64,000 nt of DNA from the NCBI RefSeq assembly GCF_036373705.1, contig NC_089854.1:26586725-26650724 (forward strand), read 5' to 3'. Positions 13,178 to 24,734 of the stretch are shown here, in pieces (the first letter of the stretch is position 1; the number at the start of each line of letters is the position of its first letter). The position numbers and the translations under genes were made by a program. The stretch comes from Amia ocellicauda. Lineage: Eukaryota; Chordata; Actinopteri; Amiiformes; Amiidae. The notes under the pieces are model-generated. The model was not told the origin of the DNA, did no database searches, and worked only from the letters and a program-made list of their open reading frames with translations.

Positions 13178-16100
13178 GGGTTACTAAAGTGAAGGTGACG
13201 ACGTACAGCATCTTTGGAATAGCTGAAGATCTGTCCCAGGGGCTCGTAGATAGCCACATCCAGCACGGTCATGTAGTGTCCCTCCAGGACGGCTACAGGG
13301 CGGCTGGTCACATATTGGTTCCATAGCCGCACTCTATGGTCCATGCCACCGGTCACCAGCAGGTTCAGAGACTTACAGAAGTCAAAGCAGGTGACGCCCT
13401 GAAGGGGAGAAACACAGACTGTTGACATAAGCGTTGCAAGAATGTAAAACTATAGATCAGTCACTGCTGGAGATAAGTGCCAGAAAAGCCTTGTGTTCCT
13501 GATCTTTGCTATTTATCATGCTAGTCTCAAAGCATGAAAACGGAAGTCCAGGAGTCCATCCAGACAAGCCATGCATACTACAGGTTCTGCTCTTATTGAA
13601 AACAGCAGCAGGCAATACTCAGAAGAATTTCTTGTTCAGAAGTGAAGACCATTTGATAGTTTTACCCCCTTGGACACTTCAAAGCATTGTAATGCAATAA
13701 ATGCAGTACTACAGGGCAGGATTTCTTTAGCAAGAAGTTTTAGCAAGTAGGTTTATCACACCATTTAAGGGCTACTTTTATAAAGAGGCCAAGCAGTGCT
13801 TTAAATTCTGATTCTTCTTTTGGTTTGTGTTTTTCTCTAAGGTGCTTTTGGTAATTGCATTAGAGAGGTGATTTATTCTCTTTGGAAATTGTTTTGCTAA
13901 GAAACGATCTGAGGACTGCCAGCAAAATGCTATCATTATGTGTGGAAAAACAAAGGAATGTTTTTGTAGTGTTCCTCCTTGTCCAAACAGAGACAAAATA
14001 TTCCCCAGTACAGAGTGTGTAATCCAAAGCCCATGTCCATAATCCCTCCGTTTCTCTCTGCCTCCCTCTCCTTCTCACAAAAACTATTCCTTTATGCATT
14101 GACAATTGATTTAACCTACCGAATAACCTATGGAAAATGTTGCTATAGTGCATTGGCATTTCTGGATAGTGTGTGCCTGTATCTTTCAGTTGCTCTTGTA
14201 AAAATGCCCAGTAAATTCAAGGTATGTTGTGCATTAGTGTTCATCTGCCAACAGAAAGACATATTTTGGGAAAGCCTCATGTCCTCAAAATTTCTTTGAG
14301 TTCCCAGAGGATGTATTTCAAGTACCGTACAGCACTGTTTTAGTATTATTGCTCAGCTTTGTCCAAATGTCATATTTTTTCTTGCAAGTCAAACAAGTTC
14401 AAAAGCCAAAAGAGAGGGAACTTCCCTCGAGGAGGTGTGGTTTTCCAGTCTTAAACTTGATTTACTTTACTATGCCATGGTCTCCTGTAAAATTGTTTAC
14501 TATACCACTCCATGGCATTGGCATGATTAAAAACAAATATGCCTGACTTGGACAGTTACCAAGCATGAGCTGGGTCAGGTTCACATTGCCCTTGTTTGAC
14601 AAATTCGGCCTTGAATGCTGTTAGGCATTGCCAAGCTGATTTCACAACGTGTAAGACAAAGCTTTAACCTTAGCAATAATGGAATTTCCTAGTTATCCCT
14701 CAGTACTATTGAGCATGTGGTATAAATATCAACCTTACTTCAGGAGTGTCTGTGTCAGGCTCTGGTTGATGTGAAAAAGCCCCATGCTTCCACTGTATGG
14801 ATATTTGCAGGTGTCTTGTCTCAGGGTTATCATCTGTGTATCCAGGCTCATTAATGCATGGCAGGACTTAACAGGACTGTAGCACGCTGGCTAATTTAAT
14901 GCTATTTATTTTCTTTAAAGCACAGCACCAGGAATGCCATCGCCTTCACCAGACTGAAAGGCTAAAGACAGATTCATGACTGCTACCAATGGGCAGAGCC
15001 TCAGAAAGAAACTATGAGATCTGCAGTATTCAATGAAGCAGATGACAGAATTTCCTCTCTTCTCTGTGGCCTTTAACCCCTCTCCTCTGCCCCTGTCAGG
15101 TCCTCCCCTGCTCCCAGACTGGCCTTGTTGATTGCCCAGGTGTAGCTCTTCTTCTTGCGGGCAGTGTCCATGATGACCAGTGAGGAAGAGGAGCTCCCCG
15201 AGGAGGCGATTATGAGGTCACCGTGGGACTGGTAACAGATCCTGCGGATGGTTTCCTGGTGCACCCCCACGATCCGCTGGTAGGAGAGCAGGCGACTGTG
15301 ACCATGGATATCCTGTGAGGCAGAGAGACCGTAAACATCACAGGCTGCTGTAATAGAGTGACACCCCCTGAGCTGGCTAGAAAGGGATGTGTCTGATCTC
15401 AGAATTGCAGGCTGCTAAAAGTTTCCAAGGCCTCAGGTATGGGTTTCAAAACTTTTATAGATCTTTTTCAGCATCTCATAATTATTAAGGTGACTTATGA
15501 ACTACAGTGTATTAGGGTGTTTTCTATTGTGCATACCCCTACAAGTGTGGTTCAATGCAACTCTACATACAGAGATTTAAACTGTAAGCTCCTGTCTTCA
15601 CCTCCGGGTTCCATCATGACTCCTCAGTGTGAAAGCTGACCTCCATACCTTCTCCACTGTCTTATCAAAAATGAGGGGTGACCCTGTCCAGCCTACCTGC
15701 ATGAAGACCCTCTGCGGACCCTCCTTGTTAGTGAAGGACGTCTCAAACATGCCCACTTGGGGCCGGAGGAACCACAGCAAGCTCACATCCCCACCGTCAT
15801 CCCCCCACAGCAGCAATGAGGGGCTGCCTGGAGACTATGACACCACAAGCAGTCAGCTCACCTGCACCACATGTCTTAACTGTCAAAGTGTAGCTTCGGC
15901 ATAGTTTATAGAAGGATCAAAACCGAAATGGGGGTTCCCAGAGGTCAACAGCATACCAACACACCATCCATTTCACTTTACATTTAATTCAGTATTTTAA
16001 GAACAAAAAACTAATGACAGGTCATTATGAATGTGCAGGTTTGCCAGGGGAAATATTTTGCAGACCAGAGAGTCTTACCTTAGTGTCATACCAGTAGCTT

Positions 16101-19100
16101 AAACAGGTTGGCACATTATTAATTCCTGTAACAAAATAGGCAGGGTGGGGGGTGGGGGGGAGAAATTATATAAATACAAATGAAACCATGTAAAAGGATA
16201 TATTTCACATTCCTCCCCTGCCTAGACTCGTACCAAACAAGTGAAACTCCTCAAAGCAGTTGGCCGTGGAGAGGTCAAAGAAGTGGATATCCCTGCTGGT
16301 AGTTGCCACAGCAATCTTGTGGACATTGGTCATGTAGACAGCATCTGTGGTCCAGTTCCTAAACCTCCTTCTGCCCCCCACTGCCTCGCTGGGCTCTGAA
16401 GAGACCTGGGAAATAGGGATGTCAAAATTAAATGCACATATCAGCCTCTTACCACTCAGAAGAGACCGACTGCACTCATTGACTTTAGGTGAAGGCCTGT
16501 TTTTCATGATTTGAAGGTTGGCGTTCTTTTCTCAGCTATAGTTTACTTTAAATGGAAAGATAAATGCTTACATGACATGTTTATTTATAAAGAAAAAATG
16601 TTCTTGAAAGGAACATCCCATTTCCTCCAAAAATAACAATAGCTTTCCAGGCACAACACAACCATGTTGTACCGTAGGCGTGAGTGATATGGGCCTCAAT
16701 TCCAGGCCGTGTAGCTGTAACTTGTGGTTGGCGGTTTGTATTTCCACTACGCTAGTTCTCCCGTGATCAGCTTTCAGACAAAGCTTCAGAACACATAAAG
16801 TATGTTTATCCAACAGTAAATTCGAAAATGTATTATTATATGTGACTGGAAGTACACTAGAGCAAGCTTACATTGCTCCTTGTGTACTTTGAAGTGCCAG
16901 GTAAATTAAGTCTTTACACGGGAGGCCTAATCGGTGTGTAAACTGAGGGAGTGTAGAGGGCCGGTTCTAGACATTTGGAGGCCCTAGGCAAAATTTTTGT
17001 TGGAGGCCCTCATCTTGATTGGTGGACTGGTGTGGCCGATGCAAGTCAGGGCTCCCCACCCAGGATTCAAGCTGCACACCACAGGTGCTCCGCACCGCAG
17101 CGGCTACGGCGTAGTACAGTGTTAAGCCCTCTACGCTAACAGGCTGGGCCTCCTACCACAGGAGGATTAACACTGTACTACTTTTACCGAGGGGTTACGT
17201 CTCTTTGTAACGAGCTCATTATGACACAAATGAGCCCCGTTACACTCGCATATAGGGATGTTACGGCCCCGCCTCCAAGCCCGAGGCCCTAGGCAATTGC
17301 CTACTCTGCCTATAGGTAGCGCCGGCCCTGGGAGTGTATCAGAATTCAGTCTTGTGGTGTCACGTATTATTTTCTATGCACAGTCAGAGGGCAGGGGGTT
17401 GCTATTGAGGTCAGGGGTGTGACTACAGCGACGGTACCTCTTGTGTCTTGAGGATGCGCAGGTTCCTGTTCCAGATGGTCAGAGTGCCCTCCTTGCTGAT
17501 GCTGACAAAGCGCAGGGGCTGAGGGACGGGCACGGCCAGGATGCGCGTGGTGGGCTCTTGCTGTGGGAATGAAAAGACGTGGCATCATCGGTCATCGAAC
17601 AATAACAATAGTGGTGTTAATGCAGTGTGTTTTGGGATGTAGATCATTGGTGCCGTGGTGCATGTCACCTTGTTGTACAGGCAGTGTTTGATGAGGGGCT
17701 GTGTACTCAGGAAGGTGTCTTTGTGGTGGCCAGCGTAGTCTCTCTCATTGTACTGCAGCAGCATGTAGGTGCAGAACTCGTCCCAGTCCACATAGCCATC
17801 ACAGGAAGTGTCCACCTGTTGAGAGAGAGGTAGAAAACTTCCTCTTATTTAGATTTAGGTCTGATTGCTTAACCAACCTACCCTCTTCATGCCTGATGAC
17901 CATCAATTCAGCCCGGCGAAGGCCGTCTGACACTATGTGGCTGCCACTGTCCACCTTGGAGAAAATTGACCTTCACAAGAGCTTTGTTAGGACATGCTTT
18001 TATAAATCCTTTTAAGGATTTATGATTGTGATAAAAGGCACTCTATAAACATGAAGATTCTAGTATTTAGTTGTGTCAGCTTTAAGCAATGTTGAGGGGA
18101 AGATTACAGTTAAAATTCTCTTCTCAAGCATCACACCAGGGGAAAGACTTTTCCTGGTTTTGGAGCTTTCAGGCGACTCACCTTGTTGAAGAGCAACTCC
18201 ATCTGGCTGGTCCAGCGATTAGAGTCCAGCATGGCCCCCAGCGCAGACTGGAACTCCTCTAGCCTCATACTGCCTACCGGCTGGCTGGGCCCCCGCCCTG
18301 CCCGCCGCCAGCTGCCCACATCCCAGTCTGCCCCCACCTCCAAAGGCACGTGATTGGTGAAAGCTTCCTTCAGCAGTCGCAGGTGCTCCAATCGTAGCTC
18401 CTCTTCCAGGCGCACATTCTGCTCCTGATCAAAACTACACAGAAGCAGACCAGCACAATGATTGTTATCTGCCTCATTAACATCCTGAAATGGAGTGTTT
18501 TCAATCTACTCAATTTTTCTCCACGTAAAAAAAAAAAAAATGTCAGAAATTAAGCCATGTACTACTTTTAACCCTGAAGAAGAACAAATAATACATTACA
18601 AGGTTTTTTGTAGTTCGTACGTCTTTTGCATCTTTTCTATAAAATCTTTTTTGCAGGATCAAAATGAGGTTGATAGATTTTCCACCACCTAACCAAATAA
18701 GTCTCATTTGAAACTGAGATTCTGAAATAAGTGAAACTATTGAAATGGGGGTAAAACAAAGGGTTCAAAATATATATTTTTTTAAATATAGATGAAATTG
18801 CTTACAGTCCAGCCACAAGCATTCATTTATCACTGTGACACAGCCTGTGAGAGACCTGGGAGTGCATCACCCCCTTGTGGTGATATTGAGAATCTATTTT
18901 TTCTCTGCAAACTTGCATCTTTTTCCTTTCATTGACACAATGAAACGGGTGTAACCCTCCACCCTCCACTCTCCCCTATCCCCCAGGTTAACCAGGGTCA
19001 GCAGCAAGTTAAAGAACAACTGTTGGGTTCACTGGGTTAATGGAATGTGTAGTCCAGAGGTCTCCCACCCTGGTCCTGGAGAGCCCCAATCCAGTTAGTC

Positions 19101-21438
19101 TTATAGGTCATCCTAAATCACCAATTTCTAAATACTGGGGACACATGTGAGTCATTAATCAATTAAGCAAGTCAAACAAGGGAATTCTTCCCTCATGAGG
19201 ATGCAGGTATTCAGATAATTCCTCCATGGTTTCTAAAGGTCTGAATTTACCACACCACCTGCTTCATTGATCAGAATGAAATACCAGGTGTTTATAAATT
19301 GGTGATACAAGGGTGACCTTTAAAACCTGCTGGATAGGGGCTCTCCATGACTAGGGTTGGAGACCACTGGTGTAGTCTGTTCTCTTTTGGGTAGCAGACA
19401 AGGGGAGAGAAAAAATTAGGGGCAGGCAAGGGGTGAACAATAAAGTGGATGCAATTCTAAAAAAAAAAAATCTCAGTATCCCTTTCTCTTTCTCTCAGCC
19501 TTACACGTCCTGGCCTTCTCTTTACCCTCCCTCCCGAGCAGCTTTATCTAAGTGGGTAGGTCTGCTTGGCGGCCACAACTTTCCCCGTCTTCACAGGCCA
19601 AAGCCAGAGCCTGCTCTCCCTGCCCTGTTTCCGAGTGACTAATCCCAGTGCTGGGCCCTGCACTGATGTCAGGCCCTGTGTGTTTTGTTGCCTCGGGAAA
19701 CCGCACAACAATTAGAGTGTTGCCAAACCTCTTCTCAGCCCTGATGGCCACAGTTCCTGCCTTTCTCTGGACAAGATGTGAGAGCGACTGTTTAATCAAT
19801 CAGCAGCCACTCCAATGTCATCCCATTCACAATACGTGCCCCTTTGAAAAAGTATAGCGTTCACTGGTTGCTCAAGTGGATTTCAATGCCCAGAAGCTAA
19901 TTCAACCTTCTCTGGTGGTTCTTATCATTTTTTCTCTTGATAGATGCCTCTGACCTCTGATTTTCGATGAACTCAATAAACTTTACATTTTGCTCAATGA
20001 TGTCATGTGCATAAACAAGCTGTAACTATTAACAACACCAACCAAACCCTGCATTTATAGATTTGCTTTCCAAACCAGTAGAGTCACCCAAATGCCTGCA
20101 AACTAATGCCCTTAGCTGAACCTATACAAATGACATGGACATTTAACAGAGTGGCACAGTAGCTAGCTATTGAGATAGAAACCATTCAGTGCCAGTGTAT
20201 CACACCACACAAACACCAAACCAGGGCTACAATATGTGAGGGGAGTATATGGGGAAAAAGATATAACTAAAGTAATGGGGTAATTTATTATCAGTATTAT
20301 AAGTGATCAATTATCGTATGCATGTGATTCCACCTGTAGAATCCTATGTTTTCTCTGTCACATGTACAGATCCTCTGTCCACTCCTCCCACCCTTCCACA
20401 CAACCCGCCAGGAGTCATTTAACAATGCGGTATTCCCATAAAGACAGTTTTATATTAATTTTAGTGCTCCTGAAAGGAATTTATGACTGAACAAATATTT
20501 AAATGGTTGCCAGGGAGATGCTTGATTGATGAAGTGAAGTTACATCACAGACACACCAGCCAGGACTGCTTCTGCCCAACACGCGCACACACACACACTC
20601 ACGCACACGTGCTCAGACAGATATGTACTCCAGGACTAAGCTTGCGTATAATGTCTCAGTAAATAAGAGTATTCAGGAACATAAGTAGTACAAATATTGA
20701 CATTGGCAGTCTAGTCCTTGGATCGTTTACGGACTATTTAACTTTACTTTGGCCAATCAGGTCTATCTAAACTATCAACATGTTTGCAACCAGCCTTCAT
20801 TACCGTAAGAGGACTGCTAGTTCTCTGTAAGTCATCATTGTGCAAGTTTTTTTTTTGTAACACTGATCATCAGTATCATCTTTCCCAGCAATATCTTCCT
20901 GCTTTATACATATACAGTGTTCTGAAAGTACATCTTTAGCTTTGATCTGAGAAGAAACCTGCTTTCTGATCTCCTTTTTCTTTGTAGTACACCATGGATT
21001 TAAGTACTGCCACCTCATGTGTAGTATTTTTGGCAGCACTTTAGTTGAAAGGTAGTAAGTAACTGTTTTATATTTTTCCACACGTTCCTTGGGTATTTGT
21101 TCAGTATTGGTGGGTATTTAGAACAGAATATGTATTTTCGATTATCCAAAAACTACAAAGAAACATACAGTTGTGAATGTAAATTGTACAACATGGAGCT
21201 TACAAAAATTGTGCATGCTTTCCTGGAGAATTTTAATATCCTGTAATCAATCTTCTTTTGCATGACCAGAACAGTGTCTACCAACTTTCTATATAAACGT
21301 TTAGCTAATCAATACTCAATCTAACCACATTCAAACTGGAGGAAATTATCGGAAATCTTGTTGGTAGACTAACCTGGTTACAGTAGCAGGGGTCTCCGTC
21401 TCATACACCTTCCAGGGGTCTCTGTCGTTGCTTTTCAT
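2072..21438 (-). CDS. EF-hand and WD-repeat protein, WDR49/WDR64-like (21 coding exons)
   Basis: I assembled this gene by hand from splice sites; all junctions keep frame and give about 1115 residues. Exons in transcript order: 21438-21374, 18434-18182, 17815-17669, 17560-17438, 16405-16234, 16125-16079, 15834-15697, 15312-15124, 13398-13207, 12738-12478, 12258-12094, 10957-10808, 10470-10286, 10100-10011, 9547-9408, 9151-9006, 8579-8365, 6624-6425, 4326-4259, 3853-3707, 2326-2072 (stop TAA). Residues 108-119 form a canonical EF-hand loop with D at 1, S at 3, D at 5, G at 6, D at 9 and E at 12. From about 156 to 893 there are WD blades ending in LTIWN, IHFFD, VRLWN, LKVWD, VAVWD, IKVWN, LILWN, IQVWD and ARLWT, enough for two propellers. 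The tail after 893 is polar and Glu-rich, then weakly structured. The blade sequence around GVTCFDF and FSYSKDAVLKVWD matches the WDR49/WDR64/EFCAB8 group; which member is unsure (a non-mammalian paralogue such as WDR95 is possible). Function is not established; a ciliary role is an inference. Confidence 0.85.
2327..3706 (-). other. Last intron of the EF-hand/WD gene
   Basis: GTGAGT donor at 3706 and CCACTCAG acceptor at 2327. AT-rich; no repeat or exon recognised. Confidence 0.6.
4327..6424 (-). other. Intron of the EF-hand/WD gene
   Basis: Lies between the Glu-rich exon 6624-6425 and the 68-bp exon 4326-4259. AT-rich with a short poly-T at 6058-6072. No repeat family or further exon recognised. 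Confidence 0.55.
6625..8364 (-). other. Intron of the EF-hand/WD gene
   Basis: 1.7 kb between exons 8579-8365 and 6624-6425. Nothing recognised apart from ordinary AT-rich intron DNA. Confidence 0.55.
10768..10799. repeat. (TATG)n microsatellite
   Basis: Tetranucleotide run TATGTATG with one AAGT interruption, ending 9 bases from the exon at 10808. On the minus strand it starts directly after a GTGAGG donor. Confidence 0.85.
10990..11490. repeat. Degenerate satellite built on AGATATCT
   Basis: The 8-base palindrome AGATATCT or near variants recur about a dozen times, spaced roughly 25-35 bases, usually inside a longer unit like ATTTNAGATATCTNNAAAT. Units are diverged. It fills much of the intron between exons 12258-12094 and 10957-10808. 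Confidence 0.75.
11491..12093 (-). other. Remaining intron DNA of the EF-hand/WD gene
   Basis: No repeat or exon recognised. A plus-strand open frame here runs antisense across the exon 12258-12094 and is not a gene. Confidence 0.5.
13115..13174. repeat. (TG)n microsatellite
   Basis: About 60 bases of TG repeat with one CG and one extra G. On the coding (minus) strand it is a CA repeat starting about 30 bases inside the intron after the donor at 13206. Confidence 0.9.
13399..15123 (-). other. Intron with a probable GC donor
   Basis: 1.7-kb intron between exons 15312-15124 and 13398-13207. The 5' border reads AAG then GCCAGT, and the acceptor is CCCCTTCAG. No repeats recognised. Confidence 0.6.
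16956..17330. mobile_element. hAT-type MITE
   Basis: 375 bp. Ends GAGGGCCGG and CCGGCCCTG are inverted, with further inverted matches around GGCCCTAGGC. It is flanked by exact 8-bp copies of GGAGTGTA at 16948-16955 and 17331-17338. An internal inverted pair GTAGTACAGTGTTAA / TTAACACTGTACTAC is present. No coding capacity. The 8-bp target duplication and CAGGGCCGG ends fit the hAT superfamily. Confidence 0.9.
18435..21373 (-). other. First intron of the EF-hand/WD gene
   Basis: 2.9 kb. Holds the MITE at 19055-19369, a poly-A run near 18528-18540 and a CA-rich tract near 20581-20610. A GC-richer, complex block at about 19490-19800 has no exon signals and could be a regulatory element. The rest is plain AT-rich DNA. 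Confidence 0.55.
19055..19369. mobile_element. hAT-type MITE
   Basis: 315 bp. Left end CAGAGGTCTCCCACCCTGG and right end, read inverted, CAGTGGTCTCCAACCCTAG; the match continues through GGAGAGCCCC. Exact 8-bp duplication GTGTAGTC at 19047-19054 and 19370-19377. No open frame. It lies in the first intron of the EF-hand/WD gene. Confidence 0.9.
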
Positions 21439-23693
21439 GGTGCACATACTAGTCTGATAAATCCAATCGGGTCTTCTCCTACTGGCTTGTTTGTGTGTTT
21501 GTTTGACTTGCTTTGATGCACATTTGCTTCCGTTTCAAAATTCCTGCTCACCACTGTCCTATTTGGTTATGAAATTAAGGCTTTTCTTGTAGCTGCTTAT
21601 GTTTTACCACTAGAGTGAACAAGGCAGGATGGATGCTGGAGACTGGCCTTGCTTCATAACCAGTGCAAATAATCCTGCTGGAATCTGTTCTCCTCTCTCC
21701 TATGGCTTAAATAGTGCCTTTGTTTCCCACTTCCTTTGAGCCCCAGGAAATCCTTATACAGCAACTCATGTTCTACTACATCATGTTTGTGTAAGTTTTG
21801 AAATGAATCAGCCATAAGTCATTAAAAAAAGTCATCCCTTACAGAGACCTCAGGAATTAAGTGCAAATTCAGCAATGATGTATAGATGACACTTCAGTTG
21901 AATCCTGGCTATGGTGAACAACGTACACTTGCACCCAGTAGTACCCAGAAAAATGATTTACTATTGTAAAATGTTGAGCAACCTAACATACAAATGACTC
22001 TCTATTATTCTATTATACTTCAGTTTAAACTGCCCTGTTGGCACTGTCAAATATCTCTGAAGTTCTATCTCCGACCTCTATGGAAATAAAATAACACCAG
22101 ACCAAAAAAGTAAAAGTCAGCAAACCCATGTATAACTCAATTCTTGGATAATATGTCAACAACAATCATCAACAACAGAAGAGCCAACTCTACATGTCCA
22201 TATCATCCCTATTTACACCACTCCACTCAGAATCAACTGAAAGCCAGAAAGCTCAGATACCTACTTAAAACCGCAGACCTGAAGGCATCTTTATCTACAA
22301 AATAAAAGCTGTGAGAGTCACACCTGCTCCCTCACATCGATCCCAGCTCTTTCTACATGTCCTGACAAGATCTTCACCTCTCCAGGAACTCACCCCTATC
22401 TACTGTCTGTGTTTGTTCTGTTTGCTGGAAGTCTACTTCAGTGAAGAAGTGACTGTTAATTAGCTAATGCTTTATGTCTGGAGGGTTCGTTACCTCAGCC
22501 AGAAAGGACAATCGGAGCGTAATTTATGATTAACCAGCTGGTTAGTGAGTCTGTGAAGTCTTCAACAGAGTCTTGGTGGGGCCTTTAGGATTGTGTGCAG
22601 TTACAATGTAGTGCTAACACAAACTATTGCAATCACTGGATTCAATCCTTGAATGTACTATTGGGCATCACTCTCCATTTGTGTCAAAAGCAATACATAG
22701 TGTATCTAGGACAATGACCATAGCACGCTCTGGGGAATGAGGTTTATTTCAGGACAGATTAAGAAGCATATAATTTTCCCTCAATGCATTGGATAGTTGC
22801 AATTCTGGAACAAATCACCTATAATGATGTGTACTTTTTCATGAGTAGGAAATACAGTTGGACAGTGTTTTTTTTGTTCCATAATCTAGATCAGGAATTG
22901 AGCAGGGGATCTTGCTGAGACCAGTGTTTATTTGACTAAATAAAATCGCATGTCTGCTACTATTGCACCTCTGGCTGAGTGCAACTCTTTGTTGTATGCT
23001 GGCTGAATGGATTGAAATACAAGGTATGGTTCTGAAAAGGGGTGCCAGTACCCCAGCCTGTCACATAACTCAAATGCTTTTATTTTGGCCTGCACTGTAT
23101 TTTATAAATGAGATTTGTGTTCCCTTTTGCTCACTGTAGCTCCTGGATAAATCATTGACTGCTTACCTGAAGTATTTCCTCTATTCACTTTTAGTGGCCA
23201 TGCATTTGCGTTGCCATGGCTACATTTTATTTCACTTCATGCACTACTGACTGGTTTAGATCATTCAACGAGGGGGAAAAAAACCTCTGCACATTTTTTT
23301 TTTTAACTCTAAACTGTCCTGTTACTCAATATTCTTTATGTGCTCCTTTTTTTTAAAGCCAGAATCGTGGTCTAATGTCACATCTAAATTCTCAAAAAGA
23401 TACATCCTCAACCACATAAATAGAAGCTCTTGTACATTTCTTCTTGCCCTGCCTTGATTTCCATTCTCACAGATAACATACAGTGAGGGAAAAAAGTATT
23501 TGATCCCCTGCTGATTTTGTACGTTTGCCCACTGACAAAGAAATGATCAGTCTATAATTTTAATGGTAGGTGTATTTTAACAGTGAGAGAAAAATCCAGA
23601 AAAACACATTTCAAAAAAGTTATAAATTGATTTGCATGTTAATGAGGGAAATAAGTATTTGATCCCCTATCAATCAGCAAGATTTCTGGCTCC

Positions 23694-23783
23694 CAGGTGT
23701 CTTTTACACAGGTAACGAGCTGAGATTAGGAGCACTAGGGAGTGCTCCTAATCTCAGCTCGTTACCTGTATAAAAGACACCTG
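23694..23783. repeat. Long imperfect palindrome before the transposase start (copy 1)
   Basis: CAGGTGTCTTTTA... pairs with ...TAAAAGACACCTG over two arms of about 43 bases with a loop of about 4. The right arm contains TATAAAAG, about 50 bases before the transposase ATG. The same structure recurs in copy 2 at 53884-53966. Confidence 0.9.
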
Positions 23784-23825
23784 TCCACAGAAGCAATCAA
23801 TCAATCAGATTCCAAACTCTCCACC

Positions 23826-24734
23826 ATGGCCAAGACCAAAGAGCTGTCCAAAGATTGTAGACCTATACAAGGCTGGAATGGGCTCCCTCGGTCTGGGGCT
23901 CCATGCAAGATCTCACCTCATGGAGTTTCAATGATCATGAGAACGGTGAGGAATCAGCCCAGAACTACACGGGAGGATCTTGTTAATGATCTCAAGGCAG
24001 CTGGGACCATAGTCCCCAAGCAAACAATTGGTAACACACTAAGCCGTGAAGGAATGAAATCCTGCAGCGCCCGCAAGGTCCCCCTGCTCAAGAAAGCACA
24101 TGTACAGGCCCGTCTGAAGTTTGCCAATGAACATCTGAATGATTCAGAGGAGAACTGGGTGAAAGTGTTGTGGTCAGATGAGACCAAAATCGAGCTCTTT
24201 GGCATCAACTCAACTCGCTGTGTTTGGAGGAGGAGGAATGACCCCAAGAACACCATCCCCACCGTCAAACATGGAGGTGGAAACATTATGCTTTGGGGGT
24301 GTTTTTCTGCTAAGGGGACAGGACAACTGTACCACATCAAAGGGACGATGGACGGGGCCATGTACCGTCAAATCTTGGGTGAGAACCTCCTTCCCTCAGC
24401 CAGGGCATTGAAAATGGGTCGTGGATGGGTATTCCAGCATGACAATGACCCAAAACACACAGCCAAGGCAACAAAGGAGTGGCTCAAGAAGAAGCACATT
24501 AAGGTCCTGGAGTGGCCAAGCCAGTCTCCAGACCTTAATCCCATAGAAAATCTGTGGAGGGAGCTGAAGGTTCGAGTTGCCAAACGTCAGCCTCGAAACC
24601 TTAATGACTTGGAGAGGATCTGCAAAGAGGAGAGGGACAAAATCCCTGCTGAGATGTGTGCAAACCTGGTGGCCAACTACAAGAAACGTCTGACCTCTGT
24701 GATTGCCAACAAGGGTTTTGCCACCAAGTACTAA
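23826..24734 (+). pseudogene. Tc1 transposase with a 35-codon loss in its DNA-binding domain
   Basis: Open from [10 protein letters not shown] (ATG in the context CCACCATGG) to the stop, 302 residues. Compared with the copy at 54009-55022 it lacks 14 bases after codon 9 and 91 bases shortly after, together 105 bases. Frame is lost for about 9 residues (CRPIQGWNG) and then regained at [11 protein letters not shown]. The first helix-turn-helix of the paired-like domain is gone. The catalytic part is complete: [18 protein letters not shown] and [10 protein letters not shown] (DD34E pattern). About 14 substitutions separate the shared part from the other copy. Loss of DNA binding is an inference. 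Confidence 0.85.

Noticed and set aside
23694-23783. Hairpin as a transcription terminator
   Set aside because: This is a eukaryotic transposon and the hairpin precedes the gene; a bacterial-type terminator makes no sense here.
23742-23825. In-frame upstream start for the copy 1 transposase
   Set aside because: The upstream codons come from the palindrome; the ATG at 23826 has a perfect CCACCATGG context and matches the start in copy 2.
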